A stretch of 64,000 bases of DNA from positions 5,904 through 69,903 of the forward strand of contig DASPVV010000034.1 in NCBI GenBank assembly GCA_035622175.1. The letters are read 5' to 3'. The notes beneath the pieces are model-generated. The model did not search any database, was not told the DNA's origin, and was given only the letters and a program-made list of their open reading frames with translations. The DNA is from JAFAGX01 sp035622175. GTDB taxonomy: Bacteria; Acidobacteriota; Terriglobia; Terriglobales; Acidobacteriaceae. Shown piece by piece: positions 63,752 to 64,000 of the stretch (positions are counted from its first letter, which is position 1; the number at the start of each line of letters is the position of its first letter). The position numbers and the translations under genes are program-made.

Positions 63752-64000
63752 CTATTCGTGGCGCAGCGCGACCATGGGCTCTACAAGAGTAGCACGCCGC
63801 GCGGGAATGGCTGCTGCTATCAGTGCGGCCACGCCAAGCAAAAGCGTGGCTAGTGACAGCACTAGCGGATCCCACGGCCTTAATCCGAAAAGCTGGCTGG
63901 CAATGAGATGCCCTGCCCCGATTGCCGCCGGAATCCCCAGCGCCAGCCCGATGCCTACCTGCCCGAAAGCTTCGCGCAGCACCATGAGCACCACCGAACC
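63752..64000 (-). CDS. C-terminal end of a MacB/FtsX-type ABC permease (cut by window edge)
   Basis: 83 codons in frame from the right edge to the stop at 63752, without a real start (the GTG at 63994 is internal). GIGLALGIPAAIGAGHLIAS, PWDPLVLSLATLLLGVAALI and IPARRATLVEPMVALRHE are the last helices and the typical RRAxxxxPxxALRxE ending of MacB-like permeases. In Acidobacteriota such proteins (ADOP type) are numerous. Function of this copy is unknown. Confidence 0.88.
   Translation of the reverse strand, partial: GSVVLMVLREAFGQVGIGLALGIPAAIGAGHLIASQLFGLRPWDPLVLSLATLLLGVAALIAAAIPARRATLVEPMVALRHE

Overview
The window looks like a chromosomal segment from an Acidobacteriota-type bacterium (Terriglobia or Bryobacteria-like). 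This is inferred from gene style, not from a marker gene. The clues are two long eukaryote-like Ser/Thr kinases fused to TolB/WD40-type beta-propellers, secreted TPR and FecR proteins, an M14 peptidase, a MacB-like permease end at the right edge, and a moderately GC-rich sequence with many GTG/TTG starts. No rRNA, tRNA, CRISPR array or intact phage was recognised. About 50 protein genes are called, most in short operons, with decayed genes and transposase scraps at the right end.

Layout. (1) 1-1114: 5'-truncated M14 carboxypeptidase. (2) 1.4-10.1 kb: galactose/galactoside use, with galK-galT, a cytosine-deaminase-like gene, a GH36-like alpha-galactosidase lipoprotein, and a DeoR/AgaR-like regulator, SIS isomerase and PfkB kinase operon preceded by a T-rich operator-like sequence. 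(3) 10.9-20 kb: outer-membrane protein, KimA-like APC permease, a serine-hydrolase homologue with all three catalytic motifs changed, two secreted unknown or low-complexity proteins, a TPR protein and a GNAT. (4) 20.0-25.5 kb: a Tat-exported molybdenum hydroxylase (PaoABC/YagTSR type) with a dedicated membrane cytochrome b. (5) 25.8-28.4 kb: Ser/Thr kinase 1. (6) 28.9-32.7 kb: amino-sugar-like operon (SIS, MFS, ROK, PIG-L). (7) 33-45.7 kb: HAMP-only membrane protein, ArsR/DUF1326 pair with a palindromic operator, FecR protein, GH63-like glucosidase, alpha/beta hydrolase, DHA2 exporter, D-aminoacylase-like lipoprotein, AIM24 protein and an unknown membrane protein.

(8) 46.2-53.4 kb holds the most interesting locus. 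Reading leftward (minus strand), a promoter and fluoride-riboswitch-like aptamer precede an AAA ATPase. A second promoter and aptamer then precede an operon of dynamin-like GTPase 1, CrcB/Fluc fluoride channel, a frameshifted CPxC protein, tandem DUF190, DUF190 and dynamin-like GTPase 2. Both aptamers keep the two stems, the GGAGT/ACTCC pseudoknot and an alternative hairpin. Both deviate from the conserved AUG beside the ligand site. This suggests a fluoride-inducible programme joining ion export to membrane remodelling, which I do not recall being described.

(9) 53.5-58.7 kb: small coiled-coil and membrane proteins, DUF2127, the 2-aminoethylphosphonate degradation pair phnW-phnX and an imine-reductase-like enzyme. 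(10) 58.8-61.5 kb: Ser/Thr kinase 2 with a near-consensus leaderless promoter. (11) 61.8-63.7 kb: an amidohydrolase pseudogene with several frameshifts and oppositely oriented transposase scraps. (12) The right edge is the C-terminus of a MacB/FtsX-type permease.
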